From the NCBI GenBank assembly GCA_964425215.1, contig CAYRLW010000036.1:1-39143 (forward strand): a stretch of 39,143 nucleotides of DNA. Reading direction: 5' to 3'. The notes beneath the pieces were generated by a model. It was not told the origin of the DNA. It saw nothing but the letters and a program-made list of their open reading frames with translations, and searched no databases. The number at the start of each line of letters is the position of its first letter. Within the stretch, counting starts at the first letter, position 1. The position numbers were made by a program, and so were the translations under genes. The DNA comes from CAYRLW01 sp964425215. Its GTDB lineage: Bacteria > Spirochaetota > Spirochaetia > Treponematales > Breznakiellaceae. Positions 16,011 through 24,905 of this stretch are shown here, in pieces.

Positions 16011-18344
16011 TTACCGGCTTTTAGCTCGCCTTATGGCCGCCAAGACCCGGGGGGGTGTTAGGGGGAGTTCCCGAACCCGAGCCCCCGTGGCGTTATACAG
16101 GGCGTTGGCAATGGCCGCCAGGGGTGTGTCGATGCCGATTTCTCCTACCGACTTAGCACCAAAGGGGCCCGAGGGTTCGTAGCTTTCGGCGAACTCCACC
16201 GTGAGCTTACCCACATCTTCCCGGGTTGGGATGGTATACGACATAAGGGAATTGGTAAGCATGTGACCGTTTTCCGAATACCGGACGTCCTCATATAAGG
16301 CCATTCCGATTCCCTGTAGTAGCCCTCCTTCAACCTGGATTTTAGCCAAATTGGTGTTGATGGGGGTTCCGCAATCCACCACCGCCACGTAGTTTCGCAC
16401 GTCTATTTTTCCGGTTTCGGTATCCACGTCGATTTCCACAAAGGCCGCCAAATAGGGGGGCGGGGACTTTTCTCCCGAATAGGAAGCCGAGGTGGCGATG
16501 GTCTTCATTTTTGCGCCGTTGTGGTACAGGGTGTCGTAACTAAAATCCTTAAGACTGACGAGTTTTTTTCCCCCATCGGTAAAAAATTCCCGATCCTTCA
16601 AAATCACCCGTTCCGGATCCAGCCCGTACTTATCCGCCACGGCGGCCCGGAGAGCCTTTTTCATCTCCTGGGCGGCCTTCAATACCGCGTTACCCGAAAC
16701 GTAGGTGGTGCTGGAAGCGTAGGCCCCTACGTCGTAGGGCGTATGGTCCGTGTCGGAGGCGTACACCACCATATCCTCCAAGCCCACCCCCAACTCTTCC
16801 GCGGCGATTTGGGCCAGGATCGTATCGCTTCCCGTCCCAAGGTCGGTAGCCCCGATGTGGAGTTTGAAAAACCCATCATCCTGGAGTTCCAGATTCGCAG
16901 AACCCATATCGATAAGGGGGATTCCGGAGCCCTGCATGGCGATGGCCATACCCTGGGCGCGGACGATTCCGGGGGCCACTTCGTAGGCCAGCCGGCGGGG
17001 ATTATACCCCAGCAGTTCGGCTCCCCGGCGGACGCAATAGTCAAGCTTGCAGGACTCGACTATCATTTCCACACCCTCTCCTCCTTCGCCCATGATCTTA
17101 AAGACCTCGCTGGTCTCCCCTTCCTTGATCATATTGATTTTTCGCAGTTCCACGGGGTCCATACCCATTTTGTGGGCCAGTTCATCGATCGCCGATTCCA
17201 GGGCAAAGTTCCCCTGGATAGCCCCGTAGCCCCGGAAGGCTCCGGCGGGGATTTTATTGGTGTAAACGATTTTACCGCCGAACTTGGCGGCTTCAATCTT
17301 GTTGTACAGGGGAAGGGTCTTGGAGCCCCCCACCATGAACACCGTCAAGGCGTGTTCCCCGTAGGCCCCCGTATTCGACAGGACCTGCATGTCGATGGCC
17401 CTGATTTTCCCATCCCTCCGGGCGCCGATGCGAACCGTCAGCCGCATCTGGTGCCGGGTAAAGGTGGACTCGAAAACCTCCTTTCGGGTCATCACCACCT
17501 TAGCGCTCTTACCGGTTTTAAGGGTCACCAGAGCGGCGTAGGGTTCCACGTGTACCACCTGTTTGCCCCCAAAGCCCCCGCCGATCCGGGGTTTTTGAAC
17601 CCGAATATTTTTTAAGGGAAGGTGGAGGGCCAGGCCCATTAAGCGGCGGGTGTGAAAGGGGTTTTGCGTCGAGGTTACCACGTTCAAACGGCCTTGAACG
17701 TCCAGATAGGTAAAGGCCGTGTGGGGTTCCAGGGCCACGTGGGCCTGGGCCTGGGTGTAGTAGGTTTCTTGAACCACGAAATCGCAGTCCTGAAGTACCC
17801 CTTCCACGTTCCCGATTTCCATGTCGTAGGCCGCGGCGATATTCCGTTTTGGCTCAAAGCCGATGGGGAACATATCGTGGATTTCCGGTTCCGGGTGGAT
17901 AACCGTGGGATTATCCGCGGCGGTCTCAAAGTCCAGGACCGCTGGAAGAACCTGGTACTCCACCTTCACCAACTCCAGGGCCCTTTGGGCGGTTTCCTCG
18001 TCCACCGCGGCCACCACCGCTACCTCGTCCCCCACGTACCGGACGTAACGGTCTAAAATGAACTTGTCGTGGGGCGACGGTTCGGGGTTCCCCTGCCCTG
18101 CCCGGGTGTAGGGAATCCGCTCCACATCTTGATACGTAAGAACGCACTCCACCCCCGGAAGTTTGAGCGCCTCAGATGCGTCGATAGAAAGTATTTTAGC
18201 GTGGGCGTGGGGACTCCGGAGAATCCGTACAATCAGAGCGTCCGCCGGAGCAAAATCATCCGTGTAGGCGGGCCGGCCCGTCACAAGCCCCTTTCCATCA
18301 ATTTTAGAGCGGCTTTTGGTAACCTCGTTAAATTCATTTGCCAT
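16011..18344 (-). CDS. xdhA: Xanthine dehydrogenase-type molybdopterin-binding subunit
   Basis: This 777-residue large subunit belongs to the xanthine oxidase family of molybdenum hydroxylases. Motifs in order are an N-terminal AYTDDFAPADALIVRILRSP, the GGGFGGK loop (about 265), AGAFRGYGAIQGNFALE (arginine/cofactor region), YDVGAYASSTTYVSGN and, near the C-terminus, GAKSVGEIG with the catalytic glutamate. The enzyme hydroxylates purines at carbon with water, or runs in reverse on urate. It starts 11 bases inside the 2Fe-2S gene, preceded by GGAGGT, and is the last gene of the operon. No in-frame TGA suggests selenocysteine; neighbouring ygfK/ssnA/ygeY genes often accompany hydroxylases thought to carry labile selenium. 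Purine substrate is inferred from context. Confidence 0.93.
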   Translation of the reverse strand: MANEFNEVTKSRSKIDGKGLVTGRPAYTDDFAPADALIVRILRSPHAHAKILSIDASEALKLPGVECVLTYQDVERIPYTRAGQGNPEPSPHDKFILDRYVRYVGDEVAVVAAVDEETAQRALELVKVEYQVLPAVLDFETAADNPTVIHPEPEIHDMFPIGFEPKRNIAAAYDMEIGNVEGVLQDCDFVVQETYYTQAQAHVALEPHTAFTYLDVQGRLNVVTSTQNPFHTRRLMGLALHLPLKNIRVQKPRIGGGFGGKQVVHVEPYAALVTLKTGKSAKVVMTRKEVFESTFTRHQMRLTVRIGARRDGKIRAIDMQVLSNTGAYGEHALTVFMVGGSKTLPLYNKIEAAKFGGKIVYTNKIPAGAFRGYGAIQGNFALESAIDELAHKMGMDPVELRKINMIKEGETSEVFKIMGEGGEGVEMIVESCKLDYCVRRGAELLGYNPRRLAYEVAPGIVRAQGMAIAMQGSGIPLIDMGSANLELQDDGFFKLHIGATDLGTGSDTILAQIAAEELGVGLEDMVVYASDTDHTPYDVGAYASSTTYVSGNAVLKAAQEMKKALRAAVADKYGLDPERVILKDREFFTDGGKKLVSLKDFSYDTLYHNGAKMKTIATSASYSGEKSPPPYLAAFVEIDVDTETGKIDVRNYVAVVDCGTPINTNLAKIQVEGGLLQGIGMALYEDVRYSENGHMLTNSLMSYTIPTREDVGKLTVEFAESYEPSGPFGAKSVGEIGIDTPLAAIANALYNATGARVRELPLTPPRVLAAIRRAKSR

Positions 18345-18792
18345 GGCTTACCTCCAAATACTTTTTAACCGCCCGCAGTTGTCCCTCATACCCGCTACAA
18401 CGACACAGGTTTCCCGCCAAATAGTGCTTTATGGTGGACTCATCAGCCTTACCCAGCTCCCGTTTCATCGCCAGTACCGTGATAGCAAAACCGGGGGAGC
18501 AAAATCCGCACTGGTCGGCCCCCTCGGCGGTCAAAAAGTCGGCGAACTCCGCCGCCTCTTGTTCCACCCCCCGGATGGTGGTAATTTCCCGTCCATCGGC
18601 GCGGACCGCTAAAAAGGAACAGGAAGTGATGGGCGTCCCGTCCAGCAAAACCGTGCAGGCTCCGCAGTTCCCCGTATCGCACCCCTTCTTTACCTCCACG
18701 TAGCCCGCCTTCCGCAGAACCTCCGTGAGCATATCGCCGTATTCTATTTCCAGGGTCTTTTTTTGTCCGTTGATCGTTAGGATGATATTCAT
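18334..18792 (-). CDS. xdhC: Xanthine dehydrogenase-type 2Fe-2S subunit
   Basis: The 152-residue iron-sulfur subunit has both cluster motifs: CDTGNCGACTVLLDG plus a later Cys for the plant-ferredoxin-type cluster, and CGFCSPGF with LCRCSGY for the helical cluster. It passes electrons from the molybdenum site to the FAD subunit. The start at 18792 overlaps the FAD-subunit stop by four bases (ATGA) with GGAGG seven bases before; the open frame continues upstream only as an unrelated glycine-rich shadow of xdhB. Length is standard for the family. It overlaps xdhA by 11 bases, consistent with stoichiometric coupled translation. Confidence 0.94.
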   Translation of the reverse strand: MNIILTINGQKKTLEIEYGDMLTEVLRKAGYVEVKKGCDTGNCGACTVLLDGTPITSCSFLAVRADGREITTIRGVEQEAAEFADFLTAEGADQCGFCSPGFAITVLAMKRELGKADESTIKHYLAGNLCRCSGYEGQLRAVKKYLEVSHGK

Positions 18793-19580
18793 GACCGAAC
18801 CTCCAAGATAGCGCGGCGGAGTAGGACGGGGGCTACGGCGGATCGGTACGCCTCGTCGCCCCGAATATCCGAGCCAAACTCCAGCTCCTGGGCCGCCGCG
18901 GCCGCCGCCCTTTGGATATCCTCCTCCGAGGGCCGGGCCGCCGATCCCAGAAGGGCCCCCGCGTTTTTGGCTAATTTTGCCATCCCCGGCCGGGCCCCCA
19001 GGGCAAGGCGCCACTGGGTCCCCGTAAAAGCCGCCGCGGCGTTAAGAATAGCCAGGTCGGTTTTCGTTTTTCGAATCGACGTAAAGGCTCCCCGAACGCC
19101 CCGTTCATCGATCAGGATCTTTTCGATAAGGAGGGCTTTGGAACTTTTATGTTCTAAGTAGGAAGCAAAATCCATATCGCCGTTTTTGTACAGGACAACC
19201 CGGGCATCCAGGGCCAGCAGAAGGGTATTCAGGTCTGAAAAACCGTAACGCCCTCCGACAGTCCCCCCGACGGTTATCAAATTCCGCAGAGGAATACCCA
19301 CGATGGGCCCCACTACGGTCTTAAACAGGGAACCGTAGGCTTTTTCCAAAACCGCCGAAGTCTCCACATCCCGGAGGGTGGTCATGGCCCCCAGCTCGAT
19401 TTTACCCTTTTCCGTACGAATGTACCGCAGGTCCAGGGTGGATAGATCCAGGGCCGTTTCTATTACCCGAGAGCCAAGCCTGACCCAGGTCCCCCCCGCA
19501 ATCGGGTAGGCGCCCTGCTCTACCATGGACTGGTAGGCCTCGTCCAGGCTCTTCGGACGGATTAAGTTTTTAATTTCCAT
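18789..19580 (-). CDS. xdhB: Xanthine dehydrogenase-type FAD-binding subunit
   Basis: This 263-residue FAD subunit has the FAD-binding segments YPIAGGTWVRLG (about 26-37) and LITVGGTVGGRYGFSDLNTLLLALDA (about 100-126), corresponding to the AGGT and TxGG-SD patterns of the family, and a C-terminal CO-dehydrogenase-flavoprotein-type domain. It hands electrons from the 2Fe-2S clusters to an acceptor such as NAD+. It is somewhat shorter than many relatives (about 280-300 residues) and has no extra 4Fe-4S loop. It starts 13 bases after the first PLP enzyme, with GGGAGGG upstream, and is coupled to xdhC. Confidence 0.9.
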   Translation of the reverse strand: MEIKNLIRPKSLDEAYQSMVEQGAYPIAGGTWVRLGSRVIETALDLSTLDLRYIRTEKGKIELGAMTTLRDVETSAVLEKAYGSLFKTVVGPIVGIPLRNLITVGGTVGGRYGFSDLNTLLLALDARVVLYKNGDMDFASYLEHKSSKALLIEKILIDERGVRGAFTSIRKTKTDLAILNAAAAFTGTQWRLALGARPGMAKLAKNAGALLGSAARPSEEDIQRAAAAAAQELEFGSDIRGDEAYRSAVAPVLLRRAILEVRS

Positions 19581-19593
19581 GGTCCCTCCCGTT

Positions 19594-21054
19594 TTACCGT
19601 AGAACTTCCGAATTAAAATCCCGAATCAGAGCGTCCAGGCTGGCTACTTGAGCGTGGAGCTCCCCCCAGTAGGAGCGGTAATCATCCCACTGGGAGCGGA
19701 GTTCATCCAGGCTTTTGCCGAGTTGTTCGATCCAGGTAAAGTACTTTAATTGATGGACCCGCCGTTTATCCACGTGGCTTAACTCCATCACATAATCCAC
19801 CGAAAGGTTCATCAACAAATCCAAATCCCGATCCGCTTGCCGTGCCGTGTAGGGTCCCCGTTCCTCCGTCAGCTCTAAAAGCCGGGAACCGTAGAGTTCC
19901 ATGGAGTCGGTAAACACCGTTAGACCGATATCGTTTTCGTCTAACTCGTAGTATTTTGCCGCCTTGATGGTGGCAACCAGGTTGCCTATCCCCGATATGC
20001 CCAACAAATCCAAGCGGTCCGCAGTTTCCTGGGGAAGCCCCGCCTCCACCAGGGCCTGGCGGCCCGCTTTTTCGTTGAACAGCCGCAACAGCCGAATGGC
20101 GATTTCGTCATCCACCGCCACGGCCACGTCCGTATCCCGCAGGTTGTGAATCCAGGGGATATGCTTATCCCCGATCCCTTCGATCCGATGACCCCCGAAT
20201 CCGTTTTCTAAAATGGTGGGGCACTGGAGCGCTTCCCCAACCCCCACGCGGACTCCGGGGAACCGCTCCTTGAGGTAACTTCCGGAGCCCAGGGTTCCCG
20301 CCGAACCGGAAGAATATAAGGTCAGGGAAAGATGGGAGCCCCCGCGGCTGTTCATAGCGTGGAAGACCTCTTCCATGGCGGCTCCCGTGACCGCGTAATG
20401 CCACAGGTGGTTCGGTAGTTGATCGAATTGATTAAAGATCACCGCGTCGGACCGGGTGTTTTGAATTTCCACGCATTTATCGAAGATTTCCTTCACGTTG
20501 GACTCGCATCCCGGCGTGGCGATGACCTCTTCGGCCATGGTTTTAAGCCACTGGAAACGCTCCTTGGACATTTCCGCAGGAAGAATCGCTATGGAAGGAC
20601 AGGCCAACAGTCGGGAGATATACGCTCCCCCTCGGCAATAATTTCCCGTAGAGGGCCACACGGCCTTTTTGGTGGTGGGATCGAAACGCCCGGTAACCAA
20701 CTCGGGGACCAGGCACGAGTAGGCGGCCCCTACCTTGTGGGCCCCCGTGGGGAACCATTTCCCCACGATCCCCGCGATCCGAGCGCGGGTTCCCGTAAGA
20801 GTGCGGGGCAGTTCCAGGTAATTAACGGGCCCAAACAATCCCCCCCGTTCCTTGGGTTCGTTGTGCCAATTGACCCGAAACAGATTTCGGCTATGTACAT
20901 CCCACAGGCCGATGGTTTTCAATTCTTCTTTTATCGACTGGGGAATTTTGGAAGGGTCCCGCATCTGTTCAAAGGTGGGAAGCAGGATTCCCTTTTCTTT
21001 ACACCGTTTAATATTTTCCTTTCTGGCTTTCTCATCTATACGTATATCGATCAT
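19594..21054 (-). CDS. Fold-type-II PLP enzyme, 486 aa, unknown reaction
   Basis: This is a pyridoxal-phosphate enzyme of the tryptophan synthase beta/cysteine synthase superfamily. The Schiff-base lysine is K107 in PTGAHKVGAAYS, close to the TrpB pattern; STGNYCRGGA (about 135-144) matches the substrate-carboxylate loop and SSGSAGTLGSG (about 248-258) the phosphate-binding region. At 486 residues it is longer than cysteine synthases (about 310), with a long N-terminal part (1-70) and an extra C-terminal helix region. It lies in a purine-degradation operon, where E. coli-like clusters have the PLP enzyme YgeX (diaminopropionate ammonia-lyase). A lyase on an amino-acid product of purine ring breakdown is a plausible inference, not shown. 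AAAGGAG precedes the ATG. Confidence 0.85.
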   Translation of the reverse strand: MIDIRIDEKARKENIKRCKEKGILLPTFEQMRDPSKIPQSIKEELKTIGLWDVHSRNLFRVNWHNEPKERGGLFGPVNYLELPRTLTGTRARIAGIVGKWFPTGAHKVGAAYSCLVPELVTGRFDPTTKKAVWPSTGNYCRGGAYISRLLACPSIAILPAEMSKERFQWLKTMAEEVIATPGCESNVKEIFDKCVEIQNTRSDAVIFNQFDQLPNHLWHYAVTGAAMEEVFHAMNSRGGSHLSLTLYSSGSAGTLGSGSYLKERFPGVRVGVGEALQCPTILENGFGGHRIEGIGDKHIPWIHNLRDTDVAVAVDDEIAIRLLRLFNEKAGRQALVEAGLPQETADRLDLLGISGIGNLVATIKAAKYYELDENDIGLTVFTDSMELYGSRLLELTEERGPYTARQADRDLDLLMNLSVDYVMELSHVDKRRVHQLKYFTWIEQLGKSLDELRSQWDDYRSYWGELHAQVASLDALIRDFNSEVLR

Positions 21055-21118
21055 CGATTTCTCCTTTTACTAAAAATTTCAAAATTCATCGGAAAACAAT
21101 CCCGGGTTATAGAATCCC

Positions 21119-22285
21119 CTATTGTAAACCCCGGAGAGCCCCGTTGATATCCTTTAAACCCGAACCCGTAATCAGCACGACCACCCGGGAATCGGTTTTT
21201 AGTTCTCCCTTAACCTTGATAAAACCCGCCCAGGCGGCGCTGGAGCTGGGTTCGGCGAACAGGCCCGCCGTGGAAGCCAGCTCCCGTTGGGCCGCAAAAA
21301 TTTCCGCATCCCCCACCGTTACCCCCCGGCCGCCGTGGGCCCGCAGTTTGGCCACAGCGTGATAACCGTTCCGGGGCACGTCCACGGAAATTGAATCGGC
21401 CACCGTCTCGCTGGGCACGGGATCCCCAAAACCGGTCCCCCCCAGAGCCCGGACGATGGCGCTGGAACCTTCGGCCTGGCACGCCCAAATGGTGGGAATT
21501 CTGTCGATCCAGCCCAGACGAAGCAGGTCCTCGAAACCCTTGTACAGTCCCGCCAGGATTACCCCGTCCCCCACAGGGACAAACACGTGGTCCGGAACGA
21601 TACGGCTAGCCCCTCCAGAGTCCAGGCACCGCGCCAGATCCGCAATCATTTCAAAGCTGACGGATTTTTTTCCCTCTATGGTCAGGGGGTTGTACGCGGT
21701 GTTTCGCGAGAGGGTCCCCGTTACTCGGCTGTACTCCAGGGATTCGTCAAAGGCCTGGTCGTAATTTCCATCCACCTCCCGAAGCTCGGCTCCGTACTGG
21801 AGTACCTGCACCCGTTTTGCGATGGGGGCCGTCTTGGGCAAAAAAACCGTAATTTTCAGGGCCGCCGCGGCCCCCACCCCGGCCATACTGGAAGCGGCGT
21901 TCCCCGTGCTGGCCAGAGCGATCTCCCTAATATTCCGGGATCGGGCGAAGGCCGCCACCAGGTAGGACGCCCGATCCTTAAACGATCCCGTGGGCTGGCA
22001 GGTATCATCCTTAATAAACAGGGCCGGAAAACCGGTCCGTTGACGCAGTCGTTCTGGACTCCAAAGGGGTGTATGCCCCACCGGTATGGAAGGAAAGTAC
22101 CGTGATTCCACCGGGAAGGGAATATCAGTGGGCCCTCCATCCCACGGACCCTCCCATCGGCACTCCAAAACGCCCCGGAGGGGTCTATTCGGTTCCTGCT
22201 TTGCGGCGCAGGAATCGCAGAGGTACCGCCCCGGTTCGATGGGGTACGGGGCTCCGCATTCGGTACATTGATAAAACCAGCGCAC
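21119..22285 (-). CDS. Threonine synthase-like PLP enzyme with zinc-ribbon start
   Basis: The 388-residue fold-type-II PLP enzyme is of threonine synthase type. Residues 7-26 carry two CxxC pairs (CTEC, CDSC), a small zinc-ribbon-like extension found in some threonine synthases. The PLP lysine is K103 in QPTGSFKDRAS; LASTGNAASSMAG (about 125-136) and VFVPVGDGVILAG follow in order, and VVLITGSGLKD closes the cofactor site. No thrA/thrB-like gene is nearby and it lies between ygeY and the other PLP enzyme, so a role in the purine pathway (for example beta-elimination of a diamino or hydroxy amino acid) is more likely than threonine biosynthesis, by inference. The start codon is GTG, with GGAG five bases upstream. 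Confidence 0.85.
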   Translation of the reverse strand: MRWFYQCTECGAPYPIEPGRYLCDSCAAKQEPNRPLRGVLECRWEGPWDGGPTDIPFPVESRYFPSIPVGHTPLWSPERLRQRTGFPALFIKDDTCQPTGSFKDRASYLVAAFARSRNIREIALASTGNAASSMAGVGAAAALKITVFLPKTAPIAKRVQVLQYGAELREVDGNYDQAFDESLEYSRVTGTLSRNTAYNPLTIEGKKSVSFEMIADLARCLDSGGASRIVPDHVFVPVGDGVILAGLYKGFEDLLRLGWIDRIPTIWACQAEGSSAIVRALGGTGFGDPVPSETVADSISVDVPRNGYHAVAKLRAHGGRGVTVGDAEIFAAQRELASTAGLFAEPSSSAAWAGFIKVKGELKTDSRVVVLITGSGLKDINGALRGLQ

Positions 22286-22308
22286 TTTCGCTCCTTTTCA
22301 AGCGGACG

Positions 22309-22328
22309 CTCCGCCTTTATCGGCGGAG
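22309..22328 (-). other. Hairpin between ygeY and the threonine-synthase-like gene
   Basis: CTCCGCC and GGCGGAG form a 7-bp stem around a 6-base loop in the 53-base intercistronic gap. It could protect or adjust the level of the upstream mRNA; without a T-run it is not a convincing terminator. Confidence 0.4.
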
Positions 22329-22338
22329 TGAACCGGTC

Positions 22339-23559
22339 CTATAGTTTCGTCTTTTCCATACCGTAGGGCAGGGCCGCGTAAAAGGCCGCGGCCTTCCAAA
22401 GGTCGTCCACCCGGGTAACCTCGTTGGGAGCGTGGGCCTGGCTCTCGTCCCCGGGACCAAAGCCGATGCAGGGGATCCCAAAACGGCCCGCCACAGCCAC
22501 CCCGTTGGTCGAAAAGGTCCACTTATCCACCACCGGATCGGCGTCAAACACGGACCGATGGGTTGCCACGGCGGTTTGTACCCAGGGATGATCCAGGGGA
22601 AACTTCCAGGTGGGGAAGTACAGCTCCTGGCCGTATTCCTTTCCGGTCCAGCTCTTTATCCGGTATTCCGGGAGCACCACGTCCACCTGGTCCACCCCGG
22701 CGGCCAAAATTGCGGAGCGAACCTGGTCCATCGCCAGTTCCTTGGTCTCGCCCCAGGTAAGCCGACGATCCAGGTACAGCATAGCCTGATCGGGGACCGA
22801 ACATTGGGACGGCCCGTGGACCTCCATTTTAGAGACCACCACCGTACCCTTGCCTAAAAATCCGTCATCGTCGCTCTTCAATTCCCCGTTCAGCTTTTCC
22901 ATGGCCAGGGCCGCCCGGGATGCCTTGTACGCCGCCGAGATCCCCCGTTCGGGGGCCGATCCGTGGCACGACAGGCCCTTCAGGTGAACCTCCATCTCCA
23001 TCCGGCCCCGGTGTCCCCGGTACAGTTTAAGGGAGGTGGGTTCGGTGGAGACAAAAAAATCGGGGACGAATTTTTCCTCTTCTATTAAGTACTTCCAGCA
23101 CATACCGTCGCAATCTTCTTCTATAATGGAAAAAGAAAACCAGACGCTATAATCTCCCGTATACTTCAGTTCCTTCAGGATCCGGCCCGCGGTAATCATC
23201 GACGCGGCGCCCCCCAACTGGTCGCTGGTTCCCCGGCCGTACACCAGGCCGTTTTCGATATCCCCCGAAAAGGGATCCCGTTCCCACAGGGATCGGTTCC
23301 CCACCCCGACCGTATCGATGTGGGCGTCGATTACCAGTTTTTTCGGTCCCGTACCGAGGCGTCCCAAAAGGTTTCCCAACCCGTCGATGCGGACCTCGTC
23401 AAAACCCGCCTCTTCGCAGAGGCTTTTTAGCAAAAGGATACGATCCTTTTCCTGGTTGCTCATGGCGGGGACCCGTACAATTTTGGATAGATTCTGGGCC
23501 GTATAATCCCTGTACGATCGAGCCTTTTCCCGAATTTCGTTTCCCATGGTTTCTTTCAT
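22339..23559 (-). CDS. ygeY: YgeY family M20-type hydrolase
   Basis: The 406-residue metallo-hydrolase has clear YgeY-type segments: VIDAHIDTVGVGN (metal ligands), YGRGTSDQLGG, SIIEEDCDGMCWKY, VSTEPTSLKLYRGHRGRMEMEV, CHGSAPERG, LYLDRRLTWGET, FPTWK, VVDKWTFSTNGV and GFGPGDESQAHAPNE. This is the M20 amidohydrolase fold with an active-site glutamate pair (EED). In the anaerobic urate pathway YgeY is thought to hydrolyse a ureido/amide intermediate. I start at the ATG at 23559, with AAAGGGG six bases upstream; the frame extends to 23601 but would overlap ssnA's end without a ribosome site. It follows ssnA by 17 bases. Confidence 0.95.
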   Translation of the reverse strand: MKETMGNEIREKARSYRDYTAQNLSKIVRVPAMSNQEKDRILLLKSLCEEAGFDEVRIDGLGNLLGRLGTGPKKLVIDAHIDTVGVGNRSLWERDPFSGDIENGLVYGRGTSDQLGGAASMITAGRILKELKYTGDYSVWFSFSIIEEDCDGMCWKYLIEEEKFVPDFFVSTEPTSLKLYRGHRGRMEMEVHLKGLSCHGSAPERGISAAYKASRAALAMEKLNGELKSDDDGFLGKGTVVVSKMEVHGPSQCSVPDQAMLYLDRRLTWGETKELAMDQVRSAILAAGVDQVDVVLPEYRIKSWTGKEYGQELYFPTWKFPLDHPWVQTAVATHRSVFDADPVVDKWTFSTNGVAVAGRFGIPCIGFGPGDESQAHAPNEVTRVDDLWKAAAFYAALPYGMEKTKL

Positions 23560-23576
23560 GTTGTACCCCTTTAGCG

Positions 23577-24905
23577 TTATAGATCCTTCATCCGTTCCCA
23601 CAAACGTTCGGTTTGTCTTCGGGCCCGTTGGGCTATGGCTTCGCCGTCGGCGATCAATGTCCTATCTCGGACCACAAAGCGGCCCGCGACCATGGTGGAC
23701 CGAACCATCCGGGACCCCATGCCAAAGGCCACGTGGCCAGCCAGGTTTTCCGCTAACAGCGGAGTTGGGGGATCGTAGTCCCAGAAGGTCAGATCCGCCT
23801 GGTAGCCCGGCGATACCCGGCCGAATTTTTTCCCCGGGAAGTACCGCTCCAGTAGGAGGTTGCCCTTCTGGAGCATCCCTAAAAAGGCGTCCATCCAAAG
23901 GGTACCCCCGGCGTCCCGGTGCTTAAAAAAGGCAAAGTTTGCCTCCTCCACCATATCGGACCCGATTCCGTCGGTCCCCAACACGGCGTTTCGATACCGG
24001 CCAAGCTTCTGGTTGTACCCCACCTGGTTGTTCATATTGGATCGGGAATTGTGGGCTAAAAAGGCGTCCCGCTGGTTGATCAGCTCCGCCTCCTCGTCCG
24101 AAAGGTACAGCCCGTGGGCGATGATGGTCCGGGGGCCCAAGAGCCCAAAGCGGTCCAGCCGAACCACCGGGTCAAGGCCAAACCGATAGCGGGAATCCAC
24201 AGCGTCAAAGCGATCCTCCGCCACGTGGACGTGAAGACCCCGGCCGGTGGACGCGCAGACCGACGCGAGGGCTGTCAGGGTATCGTCCCCCAGGGTAAAG
24301 GGCGCGTGGGCTCCAATAGCCGCCTCTACCAAAGGATCGGCTCCGGCCTTCCGTTCCTGGTCTATTTTTTTCGCGAACCGTTCGTTTTCCCGAACCCCCG
24401 CTACGGCGCCTTCGGGACCGTTTCTATCGGTGGTCTCGTAGCAGAGGATCCCCCGAATTCCCACGGTATCAAAGCCCTCCCGCAGGCGGTCCAGGGATCC
24501 GTCTATACAGGCAGGGCTGGCGTGGTGGTCCACCACGGCGGTAACCCCCAGCAGGGCCGCGTCCATGGCCCCCGCCATACCGCTGGTAGCCACCAGATCC
24601 CCATCCAACGCCCGGTCCAAACGCCACCAGAGGTGCTGAAGTTGTTGGGTAAAGTCTTTGCTGGGCTTAATATCCACCATCAGGCCCCGGGAAAGGGCCG
24701 AGTAAAAGTGGTTGTGGGAACAGACAAGCCCAGGGCTGACGTACTGCCCGGGGGGCTCGGGGGTATACCGCTCGGCGGAGGGATACCGCTGGGCCAGGGA
24801 GGGGCCCACCTCGATAATTCGGTCCCCCTCCACGGCGATATCCGTCATTTCGCCCACCGAAGGGGGCGAAAAGTGAAGAAGCCGTACGTTTTCAATTACC
24901 ATCAT
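23577..24905 (-). CDS. ssnA: SsnA family amidohydrolase/deaminase
   Basis: This 442-residue amidohydrolase has the same length as E. coli SsnA. Visible motifs are SPGLVCSHNHFYSALSRG (metal-binding His-x-His), DHHASPACIDGSLD, ETTDRN, GAHAPFTL, HVHVAEDRFD, AHGLYLS, NSRSNMNN, LGTDGIGSDM (metal-binding Asp) and DLTFWDYDPPTPLLAEN. The fold is that of guanine deaminase and related aminohydrolases; the SsnA reaction in purine breakdown is generally assumed to open or deaminate a purine-derived ring. The start at 24905 (tandem ATGATG) has GGGAGG six bases upstream and overlaps the ygfK stop by four bases. The longer frame to 25202 is a shadow inside ygfK and is rejected. Confidence 0.95.
   Translation of the reverse strand: MMVIENVRLLHFSPPSVGEMTDIAVEGDRIIEVGPSLAQRYPSAERYTPEPPGQYVSPGLVCSHNHFYSALSRGLMVDIKPSKDFTQQLQHLWWRLDRALDGDLVATSGMAGAMDAALLGVTAVVDHHASPACIDGSLDRLREGFDTVGIRGILCYETTDRNGPEGAVAGVRENERFAKKIDQERKAGADPLVEAAIGAHAPFTLGDDTLTALASVCASTGRGLHVHVAEDRFDAVDSRYRFGLDPVVRLDRFGLLGPRTIIAHGLYLSDEEAELINQRDAFLAHNSRSNMNNQVGYNQKLGRYRNAVLGTDGIGSDMVEEANFAFFKHRDAGGTLWMDAFLGMLQKGNLLLERYFPGKKFGRVSPGYQADLTFWDYDPPTPLLAENLAGHVAFGMGSRMVRSTMVAGRFVVRDRTLIADGEAIAQRARRQTERLWERMKDL

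Noticed and set aside
16521..17615. Long plus-strand open frame (364 codons) opposite xdhA
   Set aside because: It is antisense to a gene with clear molybdenum-hydroxylase motifs, and its histidine/glycine/proline-rich product has no family character; a coding-strand shadow.
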